Shown: in pieces, positions 1 to 7,691 of the stretch
How positions within the stretch are numbered: position 1 is the first letter of the stretch
Layout: every line of letters starts with the position of its first letter
Assembly: GCA_035513215.1 (NCBI GenBank)
Contig: DATKCK010000066.1
Coordinates: 1 to 15,711 of the forward strand
DNA from: DATCZB01 sp035513215
Lineage (GTDB): Bacteria; Pseudomonadota; Gammaproteobacteria; Steroidobacterales; Rariloculaceae
DNA length: 15,711 nt
Reading direction: 5' to 3'
Position numbers and translations under genes: made by a program
The notes under the pieces: model-generated
What the model was told of the DNA's origin: nothing
What the model saw: only the letters and a program-made list of their open reading frames with translations
Databases searched by the model: none

Positions 1-582
1 GGCCTGATGAGCGAAGTCGACTTCTGGGTCATCGAGAAAGCGATCCGCACGCTCGCCGAGCTCGGGCCCGCCGGGTCGGGCTTGAAGCTGTCGGTCAATG
101 TCTCGGGCTACGCGCTCGAGGAGACGGCGCTCGTGCCGCGAGTCAAGACGCTGCTCGGCACGCACGGCGTGTCGGGCGATCGGCTGATCCTCGAGCTCAC
201 CGAGCACCTCGCCGTTCGTTTCGCGACCGATACCGACAAGCGGCTCGAGCAGCTCCGCTCGCTCGGCTGCGCGCTCGCGATCGACGACTTCGGCACCGGC
301 TACAGCTCGTTCGGCTATCTGAAGCGCCTGCCCGTCGACTACCTGAAAATCGACGGCACCTTCGTGCGCAATATGGCGCGTGACAAGGTCGACCAGGCGA
401 TGGTGCGGATGACGGCCGAGCTCGCGCGCGAGATGCGTCTGCGGACCGTGGCCGAGTACGTCCAGAGCGAAGCGGTGATGAAGCTGATCGCGAAATACGG
501 GATCGACTACGCGCAGGGGTCTTACATCGGGCGGGCGAAGCCGACGCTCGTTGCGGCGCGGGCTGACGCGGAGACGGCCTGA
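1..582 (+). CDS. EAL-domain c-di-GMP phosphodiesterase, C-terminal part (5' end outside window)
   Basis: This is the C-terminal part of an EAL domain, which hydrolyses cyclic-di-GMP to pGpG at the inner face of the membrane or in the cytosol. The frame is open from base 1, so the ATG at base 7 is internal and the EAL signature itself lies upstream of the window. Visible EAL landmarks in order are SVNVSG (metal-binding Asn), ELTE (metal-binding Glu), IDDFGTGYSSFGYLKRLP (the Asp pair and loop 6), YLKID (catalytic Lys), AEYVQ (the usual EGVE/EFVE position) and YAQGSYIGRAKP (the QGxxxGRPxP end). Most catalytic residues are present, but the second acidic residue of EGVE is Gln here. The wording of the last motif resembles PAS-GGDEF-EAL hybrid proteins, so upstream sensor and GGDEF domains are likely but unseen. 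It ends 116 bases before the next gene and is probably a separate unit. Confidence 0.93.
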   Translation, partial: GLMSEVDFWVIEKAIRTLAELGPAGSGLKLSVNVSGYALEETALVPRVKTLLGTHGVSGDRLILELTEHLAVRFATDTDKRLEQLRSLGCALAIDDFGTGYSSFGYLKRLPVDYLKIDGTFVRNMARDKVDQAMVRMTAELAREMRLRTVAEYVQSEAVMKLIAKYGIDYAQGSYIGRAKPTLVAARADAETA

Positions 583-635
583 TAGAGAGCGCTCGGTCGC
601 GCCGCTCCGGCGACACCTCTTAGCCGATTGTCAGG

Positions 636-641
636 TATAGT
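636..641 (+). promoter_or_regulatory. candidate -10 box for the dehydrogenase-TRAP operon
   Basis: TATAGT lies 57 bases before the TTG start of the dehydrogenase gene. At the expected 17-base distance I find only a poor -35 match, so this may need an activator or may not be the promoter. It is the only good -10 match in the 116-base gap after the EAL gene. Confidence 0.3.
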
Positions 642-648
642 CGGGCCG

Positions 649-670
649 ACGCCGGGCCGTGCGCCGGCGT
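649..670 (+). repeat. GC-rich hairpin in the leader of the TRAP operon
   Basis: ACGCCGG (649-655) and CCGGCGT (664-670) are exact reverse complements around an 8-base loop. No T-run follows, so it is a poor intrinsic terminator for the EAL gene. If the -10 box at 636-641 is used, this stem would form at the very 5' end of the operon mRNA. Confidence 0.4.
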
Positions 671-698
671 TGATGACGAGCAGTTTCGGGGGGAAGGC

Positions 699-1583
699 TT
701 GAACGTCGGTTTCGTCGGTCTCGGCGCGATGGGCCAGGTGATCGTTCCACGGCTGATGGCAGCCGGCCACGCGGTGACCGGATGGAACCGGACCCCGGAA
801 CGGGCCTCGTCACTCATAGAGGCCGGCATGAAGTGGGCCGACAGCCCGGCCACCGTCGCCGCCGCGTCGGACATCGTCTTTTCCATCGTCACCGACGGCG
901 CGGCTGTCAAGGCCGTAGCACTCGGCGATCAGGGCGTGCTCGCCGGCATCGCCAAAGGCAAGGTCTACATCGACATGGGCACGATCGCACCGGACGTGAC
1001 GCGTGAGGTCGCGGCCGAGTTCGCGAGGCACGGCGCGCATATGCTCGACGCGCCGTTGTCGGGAAGCCCCGTGACCGTGCGCGAAGGCAATGCATCGCTG
1101 ATGATCGGCGGCGACGAGGCCGTCTTCGAGCGCGTAAAACCGGTGCTGCTCGCGATCGGACCCAAGGTGACGTATATCGGCGGCAGCGGCCAGGCTTCGA
1201 CGATGAAGCTCGCCGTCAACCTGCTGCTCATGGTCGAGGTCATCGCTTTCGGCGAGGCCGTGGCGCTCGCGGAAAAAGGCGGCGTGGCGCGCGAAGTGGC
1301 GCTCGACGCCGTGCTCAAGAGCGTGACCGCGGCGCCGGTGCTGGGCTATCGTGGCCCATTCATTCTGTCCGGCAAGATGCCCGAGACGCCGCTGGCCGAC
1401 GTGACGCTGCAGCAGAAGGACATGCTGCTCGTGCTCGAGATGGCGCGCAAGCTCGGCAGCCCGGCGCCGCTCGCGGCTGCGGCGAACGAGATGATGAACG
1501 CCTGCCGCGGTCTCGGCATCGACGGCAACGATTTCGTCGTCGCGCACCAGGTCTATCGGCGCCTCGGCGGACAAGCAGACTGA
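699..1583 (+). CDS. NAD(P)-dependent beta-hydroxyacid dehydrogenase (3-hydroxyisobutyrate dehydrogenase family)
   Basis: This 294-residue protein has the usual length of the 3-hydroxyisobutyrate / tartronate-semialdehyde reductase family, which interconverts beta-hydroxyacids and their semialdehydes in the cytosol using NAD(P). The N-terminal Rossmann motif GFVGLGAMG is at residues 4-12, with NRTPE at the end of beta 2. The substrate-site motif DAPLSGSP is at 117-124. The catalytic motif GSGQASTMKLAVN has Lys170 and Asn174, and LQQKD (Lys240) is also family-typical. The start is TTG at 699: an upstream purine run (about 688-697) provides the ribosome site, and the next ATG (729) would remove the Rossmann motif. 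The gene leads a tight operon with an HbpS-like gene and a TRAP transporter, so its substrate is probably the imported acid or a metabolite of it. Which beta-hydroxyacid is used cannot be told. Confidence 0.93.
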   Translation: MNVGFVGLGAMGQVIVPRLMAAGHAVTGWNRTPERASSLIEAGMKWADSPATVAAASDIVFSIVTDGAAVKAVALGDQGVLAGIAKGKVYIDMGTIAPDVTREVAAEFARHGAHMLDAPLSGSPVTVREGNASLMIGGDEAVFERVKPVLLAIGPKVTYIGGSGQASTMKLAVNLLLMVEVIAFGEAVALAEKGGVAREVALDAVLKSVTAAPVLGYRGPFILSGKMPETPLADVTLQQKDMLLVLEMARKLGSPAPLAAAANEMMNACRGLGIDGNDFVVAHQVYRRLGGQAD

Positions 1584-1615
1584 AGGGCGCTTCGCAGTAA
1601 CGAGTTGAGCAAGGC

Positions 1616-2068
1616 ATGAGCGCATCCGATTCGAATCCACCGGCCGCCGGCCCGAAGCTGCCGCCGTACGGGCCCTCGATCACGCTCGAGCAGGCCAAAC
1701 GCGTCGCCGACGCCGCGCTCGCTCCGGCGAGAAAGAACGGATGGACGATGGTCATCGCGATCGTCGATCCCGGCGGTCACCTCGTCTATCTCGAGAAGAT
1801 GGACCAGACTCAAGTCGGCAGCGTCGGCATCGCCGAGCAGAAGGCCTACTCGGCCGCGATTTACAAGCGTCCGACGAAGTCGTTCCAGGACCGTCTCGCG
1901 AGCGGCGGCGCGGGGCTGCTCGTGCTGCGCCTGAAAGATGCGATCCCGGTCGAAGGCGGCCTGCCGATCGTCGTCGGCGGCCAGCTGATCGGCGCGCTCG
2001 GCGTCTCGGGCGGCTCGAGCGCCGAGGACGAAGTGTGCGCCGAGGCCGGAGCTTCGGCGCTCGAGTAA
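1616..2068 (+). CDS. GlcG/HbpS family (DUF336) protein
   Basis: This 150-residue protein belongs to the GlcG/HbpS (DUF336) family. Recognisable parts are ITLEQAKRVADAAL near residue 22, the IVDPGGHLVYLEKMD core (49-63), AEQKAYSAA (73-81), and the glycine-rich end GGLPIVVGGQLIGALGVSGG (114-133). Some family members bind heme or bind corrinoids or similar small molecules, but most have no known function. They are often encoded beside glycolate or other hydroxyacid catabolism genes. No signal peptide is visible, so it is probably cytosolic. It starts 32 bases after the dehydrogenase stop and ends 26 bases before dctP, which places it in the same operon. A link to the acid imported by the TRAP system is inferred from context only. 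Confidence 0.88.
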   Translation: MSASDSNPPAAGPKLPPYGPSITLEQAKRVADAALAPARKNGWTMVIAIVDPGGHLVYLEKMDQTQVGSVGIAEQKAYSAAIYKRPTKSFQDRLASGGAGLLVLRLKDAIPVEGGLPIVVGGQLIGALGVSGGSSAEDEVCAEAGASALE

Positions 2069-2094
2069 CGTCACCTCGATAGGCGGAGGCGTCC

Positions 2095-3126
2095 ATGCAG
2101 ATGAGCGAGCGGAACAAGAACACGTGGCGAATCAGGCGCAGCGGATTCGCGCTTCTGTTGGCAGGCCTGATATCGGCGGCCGCGCCGGGGATATGCTTGG
2201 CGCAGCCGATCGTTATCCGCTTTCCCCACGATCTCGCGCCGACGACACCGAAGGGGCTCGGGGCCGAGTATTTCGAGCGCATCGTCGAGGAGCGGCTGCC
2301 CGGGCGCGTCGACGTCGAGGTCTACCCCTCGAGCAGCCTGATGAACGACCAGACATCGCTCGAGGCGCTCGCATTCGGTGAGATCCAGATGATTGCGATC
2401 TCACTGTCGAAGCTCGACCGCCTGACGAAGAAGTTTCAGATTTTCGACCTGCCGTTCCTGTTCGCCGACATCGAGCAGGTCGAAGCCTTTCAAGGCAGCG
2501 CCGTCGGTCAGGCCCTGCTCGGCGAGCTGACACCGAGAGGCATTCGGGGTCTCGCCTACTGGCACAACGGTCAGAAGCACCTGACGGCAAACGTGCCTTT
2601 ACGTACGCCCGAGGATGCCCGCGGACTCGAATTCCGCATCATGGATTCCGATGTCCTGCTGGAGCAGATTCGGGCCATCGGCGGCAATCCCCAGAAGATG
2701 GCGTACAGCGAAGTCTATCAGGCGCTGCAGACCGGCGCGATCAGCGCCCAGGAGAACACCTGGTCGAACATCTACTCGAGCAATTTCTTCGAGGTGCAGG
2801 AGTACATCACCGAGTCCAATCACGGCTACATCGGCTATCTCGTCGCCGTCAATCCGGGCTTCTGGTCCGGCCTGCCCGACGACGTGCGCGCGGTGCTCGA
2901 TGCCGCGATGAAAGAGACGACCGAGCACGTCAATTCGATCGCGCTCGAGGTCAATCAGGACGCGCGCGCGGCCGTGCTCGAATCGGGGCAGAATACGTTG
3001 ATCGAGCTCAGCGACGAGGAGCGCGCCCTGTGGCGCGCCGCCATGCGCCCGGTCTGGGATCGGTTTTCCGGCGACATCGGGTCCGAGCTGCTCGAAGCCG
3101 CCGGCGCGGATTCGGCCTCGCGCTAG
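2095..3126 (+). CDS. dctP: TRAP transporter solute-binding protein, DctP family
   Basis: This is the periplasmic binding protein of a TRAP (tripartite ATP-independent periplasmic) transporter, which captures carboxylate-type ligands and hands them to the DctQM membrane complex. The 343 residues start with a Sec signal peptide (positive RRIRR-type n-region, hydrophobic 18-31, cleavage likely after Ala36 in CLA|QP). The mature protein shows family hallmarks: PTTPKGLGAEYF, the IQMIAIS strand, FDLPFLF, the Arg in GLEFRIM (Arg181, expected to salt-bridge the ligand carboxylate), YSEVYQALQTGAISAQEN and EVQEYITESNH. A GGAGG sits 5 bases before the ATG at 2095, so I prefer it to the ATG at 2101. It is followed 21 bases later by dctQ. 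Ligand specificity cannot be assigned. Confidence 0.96.
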   Translation: MQMSERNKNTWRIRRSGFALLLAGLISAAAPGICLAQPIVIRFPHDLAPTTPKGLGAEYFERIVEERLPGRVDVEVYPSSSLMNDQTSLEALAFGEIQMIAISLSKLDRLTKKFQIFDLPFLFADIEQVEAFQGSAVGQALLGELTPRGIRGLAYWHNGQKHLTANVPLRTPEDARGLEFRIMDSDVLLEQIRAIGGNPQKMAYSEVYQALQTGAISAQENTWSNIYSSNFFEVQEYITESNHGYIGYLVAVNPGFWSGLPDDVRAVLDAAMKETTEHVNSIALEVNQDARAAVLESGQNTLIELSDEERALWRAAMRPVWDRFSGDIGSELLEAAGADSASR

Positions 3127-3147
3127 CGCCGGACGTCCTCGATCGGC

Positions 3148-3678
3148 ATGGTCCTGCGCACCCTGGACCGTTTCGAGGAATACCTGACGGCGGCGCTGCT
3201 CGCCGCCATGACGCTCCTGACCTTTACCCAGGTCGTCCTGCGTTACGTTTTCGACTCCGGGCTCATCTGGGCGCTCGAGGCGACCACCTATCTCTTCGGC
3301 TGGCTGGTTCTCGTCGGCATCTCGGCCGGCGTTCGGACCAACAGCCACATCGCCGTCGATTTCGTATCCGGGCGTCTCCCGGCGCGCGGGCGCCGGTTTC
3401 TGGCTCTCTTCGCCGTAGCGCTGAGCCTCCTCTATACCGCGCTGATGCTCTACGGCAGCTGGACGCTGATCGTCCAGCTTCGCCTCTTCGGCAGCCTTGC
3501 GCAGGACATCCCGCTGCCGCGCTGGGTCCTGTTGTCGTCATTGCCTTTCGGCTTCGCGCTGTTCGGACTGCGCATCGTGCAGGTCGGCATCGGCGTGATC
3601 CGCGGGACGAGCGAAGGTCTTGGGCCTAGAAACGAATCGCCGTCGGCACTGATCGATAGCGAGGGCACGAGCCCATGA
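3148..3678 (+). CDS. dctQ: TRAP transporter small permease, DctQ family
   Basis: This is the small integral membrane subunit of the TRAP transporter, which binds the large permease and helps the binding protein dock. The 176 residues contain four hydrophobic segments (about 12-34, 45-66, 85-110 and 125-150), the normal DctQ topology. Family-typical pieces are the FTQVVLRYVF stretch at the end of helix 1, the W-LEATTYLFGWLV segment of helix 2, and the SHIAVDF motif just after it. A polar tail of about 25 residues follows the last helix. The stop overlaps the dctM start by four bases (ATGA), which implies translational coupling. Confidence 0.93.
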   Translation: MVLRTLDRFEEYLTAALLAAMTLLTFTQVVLRYVFDSGLIWALEATTYLFGWLVLVGISAGVRTNSHIAVDFVSGRLPARGRRFLALFAVALSLLYTALMLYGSWTLIVQLRLFGSLAQDIPLPRWVLLSSLPFGFALFGLRIVQVGIGVIRGTSEGLGPRNESPSALIDSEGTSP

Positions 3679-4958
3679 CGATCGCGTTCCTGCTGGGCTC
3701 GCTGCTCTTGTCTCTCGCGATTCGCATACCCGTGGCAATTGCACTCGGCTTGTCGAGCGTGCTGACGCTCGTTCTGTTCGGCGATCAATCCTTGCTCTCG
3801 CTGGCGCAGCGGTTTTTCCACGCGATGGAAGTCTATCCGCTATTGGCCGTGCCCTTCTTCATCCTGGCCGGGACGTTCCTGACGACGGGCGGCGTCGCGC
3901 GCCGGCTCATCGCGTTCGCCGTCGCCGTGACGGGCTGGGTCAGAGGCGGTCTCGCGATGGGATCGGTGCTCGCGTGCATGCTGTTCGCGGCGATCTCGGG
4001 ATCCTCGCCCGCGACCGTGGTTGCGGTCGGCTCGATCACGATCGCGGGCATGGTCGGCGCAGGCTACAGCCGCGAGTTCGCAACCGGCGTCGTCACCAAC
4101 GCGGGGACGCTCGGCATCCTGATACCGCCATCGATCGTCATGGTCGTCTACGGTGCGATTACCGAGACATCCGTTGGCGAGCTGTTCTTGGCCGGCGTCG
4201 TGCCTGGCGTGATCCTGACGCTCGCGATGATGGCCGTCATCTACGTCATCGCGCGACGCAAGGCTCTGCCGCGGCGCGACGACGTCAGCTTGCGCGAGGT
4301 GCTCCGTACCGGTCGCGACGCTTTCTGGGGCCTGCTCCTGATCGCGATCATTCTCGGTGGAATCTACGGCGGTGTCTTCACGCCGACCGAAGCGGCAGCC
4401 GTATCGGCAGTCTACGCGATGATCATCGCCGTCTTCGTCTACCGGGACCTTCGCCCGCGCGAGATCTCGGGCGTGCTCGTCGAGAGCGTTCGCGTCACGA
4501 CGATGCTGATGTTCATCGTCGCGAACGCCTATCTCTTCTCGTTCGTTCTGACTGTCGAGCAGATCCCGCAGACGCTGACCGAAGCTATCCTCGCGCTCGA
4601 ATTGCCGCCCTGGGCATTTCTGCTTTTGATCAACGCCGTCCTGCTGATCGCGGGCAACCTGATGGATCCGACGTCGGTCGTGCTGATTCTCGCGCCGATC
4701 ATCTTCCCGCTCGCCGTTGGGCTCGGGATCGATCCCGTGCACCTCGGCGTCATCATGGTCGTCAACATGGAGATTGGCATGGTGACGCCGCCCGTCGGCC
4801 TCAATCTGTTCGTTGCGAGCGGAGTCTCGGGCCTCGCGCTGACGCGAGTGATTCGCGCGAGCCTGCCGTGGCTCGTGCTGTTGCTCGCGTTCCTGATGCT
4901 CGTGACCTATGTGCCGAGGCTGTCGCTGTTCCTGCCCGAGCTGATGATCGGCCGCTGA
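3675..4958 (+). CDS. dctM: TRAP transporter large permease, DctM family
   Basis: This is the transport channel subunit of the TRAP system; it carries out Na+-coupled (less often H+-coupled) uptake across the inner membrane. The length of 427 residues is standard. It is hydrophobic throughout with about 11-12 membrane segments. Both conserved halves are present: ISGSSPATVVAVGSI (108-121) followed by TNAGTLGILIPPS (141-153), and FTPTEAAAV (235-243) with GNLMDPTSVVLILAPI (327-342) and GMVTPPVGLNLFVASGV (368-384). These proline/glycine-rich re-entrant loops form the substrate and sodium sites in studied homologues. The ATG overlaps the dctQ stop, and a GAGGG lies about 10 bases upstream. It is the last gene of the operon and is convergent with the DUF1592 gene 87 bases away. 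Confidence 0.97.
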   Translation: MTIAFLLGSLLLSLAIRIPVAIALGLSSVLTLVLFGDQSLLSLAQRFFHAMEVYPLLAVPFFILAGTFLTTGGVARRLIAFAVAVTGWVRGGLAMGSVLACMLFAAISGSSPATVVAVGSITIAGMVGAGYSREFATGVVTNAGTLGILIPPSIVMVVYGAITETSVGELFLAGVVPGVILTLAMMAVIYVIARRKALPRRDDVSLREVLRTGRDAFWGLLLIAIILGGIYGGVFTPTEAAAVSAVYAMIIAVFVYRDLRPREISGVLVESVRVTTMLMFIVANAYLFSFVLTVEQIPQTLTEAILALELPPWAFLLLINAVLLIAGNLMDPTSVVLILAPIIFPLAVGLGIDPVHLGVIMVVNMEIGMVTPPVGLNLFVASGVSGLALTRVIRASLPWLVLLLAFLMLVTYVPRLSLFLPELMIGR

Positions 4959-4970
4959 GCGCGCATTCGA

Positions 4971-4993
4971 AGCGCTGCTCGGGCATCAGCGCT
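4971..4993. terminator. hairpin between convergent genes, possible bidirectional terminator
   Basis: AGCGCTG (4971-4977) and CAGCGCT (4987-4993) form a 7-bp stem with a 9-base loop, 12 bases after the dctM stop and about 52 bases after the DUF1592 stop on the other strand. No T-run follows on either side, so any termination role is uncertain. Confidence 0.35.
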
Positions 4994-5045
4994 GGGCGTC
5001 AGGCTCTCGCTCCGCATCGTGAACTCGGCGATGGCTGAGCGGCTG

Positions 5046-7439
5046 TTAGCCTGCTTTGCTTCGCATGCGAAACGCCGCGCTCGTCACGATCCCCTGCACG
5101 ATCGACTCGAACCGATAGTCGTTGGCCTCGGCCGTTCGCAGGATCTCGCGGATGACCGGCATGTCGTAATACTGTAGTCCCCGGCCGAGCGCATAGATCA
5201 TGAGCTTTTCCGTGACCGTGGCGGCGAACAGCTCGGGCGTGGCCACGAGCGCCTCGCGCAGCTCCGTCACGCCTTCGATGCTCGTGCCGTCCGCCATGCC
5301 GCCGCGCGCATCGACGGGCGCACCGGCATCGAACTCGCGCCAGGCGCCGACGGCATCGAAATTCTCGAGCGCGAAACCGAGCGGATCGATGAGACCGTGA
5401 CAGCCGGCGCAGTTCGGATTCTCGCGATGCAGCTCGAGCCGCTCGCGCATCGTCCTCGGCGCGATGACGGCAACCGCCTCGAGATCGGGCACGTCGGCCG
5501 GCGGCGCCGGCGGCGGCGTGCCGAGCAGATTCTCGAGCAGCCACTTGCCGCGCAGCGACGGCGCCGTGCGGTCGGCGTGCGAGGTCGCCATCAGCACGCC
5601 GGCCTTGCCGAGCAGGCCGCGCCGCTCGTCGAGCTCGGGCGCGAGCGCCACGCGCCGGAAGCGGCTGCCGTAGACGCCGGGGATGCCGTAATGCTTCGCC
5701 AGGCGCTCGTCGACGAAAGTGTAATCGGCCGTCAAGAGCTCCGTCACGCTCCGGTTCTCGCGGACGATGCTCAGGAAGAAGAGCTCGGCCTCGCGATTGA
5801 AGGCCTGGCGCAGATTGTTGTCGAAGTCGGGGTAGTAGTCGGTGTTCGGGCGGATCGTGTCGAGGTTGCGAAGGTGCAGCCACTGCGCGGCGAAGTTCCC
5901 GGCGAGCGAATCGGCGCGCGGGTCGGCGAGTAAGCGCCCGACCTGGCGCTCGAGCACGGCGGGTTCGTGCAGGCGCCCGGCCGCGGCGAGATCGATCAGC
6001 TCGTCGTCGGGCAGGCTGCTCCAGAGGAAAAAGCTCAGACGCGTAGCGAGCTCGATGTCGCTGACGGCGTAAGCCTCGCCCGGCGCGAGGTCCGCCGGAT
6101 CGGCCTCGATGCGGAAAACGAACGACGGGCTTGCGAGGATGCGCCGGAGCGCAAACTGGATGCCGGCATCGAACGAGCCGCGTGCGCGGCCTTCGTCGAA
6201 GAACGGCATCAGCCTCGCGAGATCGGTCTCGTCGACGGGTCGCCGATAAGCGTGCCTTGCAAGCCGCGACAGGATCTCGCGCGCGCAAGGCTCGTCGTCC
6301 GCGGCCGTTGCCGGCCGGCACGAGAAGACGCGCTCGCGCGCGGCCGTCTCGCCCGGCGCCGTTGCCCCGAACGGTCCCGTGATCGTCAGCGTCTCGATGT
6401 GCGGGTGCCCGTCTCCGGCATAGGTATTGGCGTTGCTGCGGTCGAAGGGCCGCAAGCGTTCGGGGCTCGCGCCGAGTCTGCGGATGAACGCCGCAGTGAC
6501 CGTGTGCTCGCCGGCACTGACGGGCGCCGTGACGCGGAGCCTGGCGTCGGTCGCATCGGATCGGTCCGTGATGATCGTACCGGGCGACGTCTCGGGCTCG
6601 TGGCCCCGGCCGATCGGCTCGAGGAGAATCCGCTGGCCGTCGATGGCGATCTCGACCTCGTGCGAATGCTGAAGCCCGCGGATCCCTTCGAGATTGTTGC
6701 GGAAGAGCCCGAGGCTGAGCTCGTATTCGGCATCGACCGGGAAATTGTGCGTGACGGCAATGCCGCCGATCGTGCCGAGTGGCAACCCGGCCAGATGCAG
6801 GTTTTGCGACTGGTCGCCCGGCACGATGTAGGTCTTCGAGCCGAGCGGCGTCGCGAGATCGCCGACGGCGAGCATGCTGACGCGGTCGGCCGCCGCGAGA
6901 TAACGCTCGAGCAGCGCCGGCGAGACGCCGAGCAGGTCGCCGATGTTGTCGAAGCCGAAAGCGGAGTCGTCGGGCGGCAAAAGCTCGGCGACGTCGACCG
7001 TCAGACCGAGCAGGTCGCGGATCGCGTTCGCGTACTCGGTGCGGTTGAGGCGGCGCAGCACCGGGCGGCCCGGATTGAGCTCGGCGGTCTCGTCGAGCGA
7101 CGTCTCGAGCGCGGCGACGAGGCGGTCGTAAGTCTCGCCGTCGGGACGCGATGCGGCGTCCTTCGGCGGCATCTGGCGCGTGTTGAGCTTGCGCACGACC
7201 TGCTCCCAGACCTCGGGGGCGTTCTCGACATGCGCCGGATCGAGCCCGTCGAATGAAAGCTCGCCGGAAAGATCGATCGGGTTGTGGCACTCGGTGCAGT
7301 GCCGATCGATCGCCGCCGCGACGTCGTCAGGGCCCGGCCCGCCGCAGGAGACCGTCAACAGGCAACCGGAAAGCATCGTCGCAAGCGATGCGCGGGGGGA
7401 GGTGATCGCCGACGGTCGTGATGCGCCGAGAGATGCCAT
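5046..7439 (-). CDS. planctomycete-type cytochrome lipoprotein with DUF1587/1595/1592/1588/1585 domains
   Basis: This 797-residue exported protein has the domain order of the DUF1592 family: an N-terminal cytochrome-like segment with CTECH (48-52), DUF1587 (about 128-190, RLNRTEYANAIRDLLG), a beta-rich carbohydrate-binding-like region (about 200-355), DUF1595 (about 383-445), DUF1592 (about 458-585), DUF1588 (about 603-700, containing GVLMATSHADRTAPS) and DUF1585 (about 715-790). A second CAGCH (677-681) lies in the typical HRENPNCAGCHGLIDPLGFALENFD context. CxxCH motifs suggest c-type heme, but the biochemical role of the family is unknown. The N-terminus carries a hydrophobic stretch ending in LTVSC (Cys32, with LSGC at Cys26 as an alternative), which suggests a lipoprotein. 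I place the start at 7439. The frame stays open to 8018, but that part has no homology-like features and is antisense to the lipoprotein gene. There is no Shine-Dalgarno; TAGAAT lies 7 bases upstream. The usual DUF1552 partner gene is absent. Confidence 0.9.
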   Translation of the reverse strand: MASLGASRPSAITSPRASLATMLSGCLLTVSCGGPGPDDVAAAIDRHCTECHNPIDLSGELSFDGLDPAHVENAPEVWEQVVRKLNTRQMPPKDAASRPDGETYDRLVAALETSLDETAELNPGRPVLRRLNRTEYANAIRDLLGLTVDVAELLPPDDSAFGFDNIGDLLGVSPALLERYLAAADRVSMLAVGDLATPLGSKTYIVPGDQSQNLHLAGLPLGTIGGIAVTHNFPVDAEYELSLGLFRNNLEGIRGLQHSHEVEIAIDGQRILLEPIGRGHEPETSPGTIITDRSDATDARLRVTAPVSAGEHTVTAAFIRRLGASPERLRPFDRSNANTYAGDGHPHIETLTITGPFGATAPGETAARERVFSCRPATAADDEPCAREILSRLARHAYRRPVDETDLARLMPFFDEGRARGSFDAGIQFALRRILASPSFVFRIEADPADLAPGEAYAVSDIELATRLSFFLWSSLPDDELIDLAAAGRLHEPAVLERQVGRLLADPRADSLAGNFAAQWLHLRNLDTIRPNTDYYPDFDNNLRQAFNREAELFFLSIVRENRSVTELLTADYTFVDERLAKHYGIPGVYGSRFRRVALAPELDERRGLLGKAGVLMATSHADRTAPSLRGKWLLENLLGTPPPAPPADVPDLEAVAVIAPRTMRERLELHRENPNCAGCHGLIDPLGFALENFDAVGAWREFDAGAPVDARGGMADGTSIEGVTELREALVATPELFAATVTEKLMIYALGRGLQYYDMPVIREILRTAEANDYRFESIVQGIVTSAAFRMRSKAG

Positions 7440-7446
7440 GGCCCGG

Positions 7447-7452
7447 ATTCTA
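7447..7452 (-). promoter_or_regulatory. candidate -10 box of the DUF1592 gene (leaderless)
   Basis: Read on the minus strand, TAGAAT ends 7 bases before the ATG at 7439. That distance would put transcription start on or next to the A of the start codon. No purine-rich ribosome site lies between, which fits a leaderless mRNA. The -35 region is weak (CATTGT at 7470-7475). Confidence 0.4.
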
Positions 7453-7634
7453 GACGATACCGGCGCCGCACAATGGGCACAGCCGGGGCGCACGCCTCGG
7501 TCCCGCTCGAGACCGGCGTCTTCGACCGAGCGGCGTTCACGCGCGAAGCTTGAGCGATAGCTCGCCGATTCGATCAGCCCGGTTGGCTTCGATATCAATC
7601 GCCCCAGGCTCGTCCCGCTCCCCGGGTACAACCA

Positions 7635-7651
7635 TTGGCACGCTTGTTGCA
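7635..7651 (+). promoter_or_regulatory. sigma-54 (RpoN) -24/-12 promoter
   Basis: TTGGCACGCTTGTTGCA is an exact match to the RpoN consensus YTGGCACG-N4-TTGCW. The -24 GG is at 7637-7638 and the -12 GC at 7649-7650, with the required 10 bases between them. Transcription is predicted to start near 7662, giving a leader of about 30 bases that contains an AGGAG ribosome site before the ATG at 7692. Sigma-54 promoters need an ATP-driven activator bound upstream. The gap up to 7440 has room for such sites, and a partial IHF-like sequence (TATCAA near 7592) is present, but I cannot identify an activator site. Confidence 0.85.
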
Positions 7652-7691
7652 GCGTCAATGACAGGCGACTTGGAAGTGACAGGAGAAGGTT

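Noticed and set aside
3974..5038. 354-codon plus-strand frame inside dctM
   Set aside because: Out-of-frame shadow of the clear DctM coding sequence, with an Arg/Asp-rich sequence not compatible with a membrane or known soluble protein.
5967..7256. 429-codon plus-strand open frame opposite the DUF1592 gene
   Set aside because: Its composition (Arg, Ala, Glu, Val rich without motifs) is the mirror of the GC-rich codon use of the real gene; no ribosome site or domain is visible.
4999..7290. 763-codon minus-strand frame in another register of the DUF1592 gene
   Set aside because: It is an Arg/Ala-rich out-of-frame shadow of the real gene with no recognisable motif.
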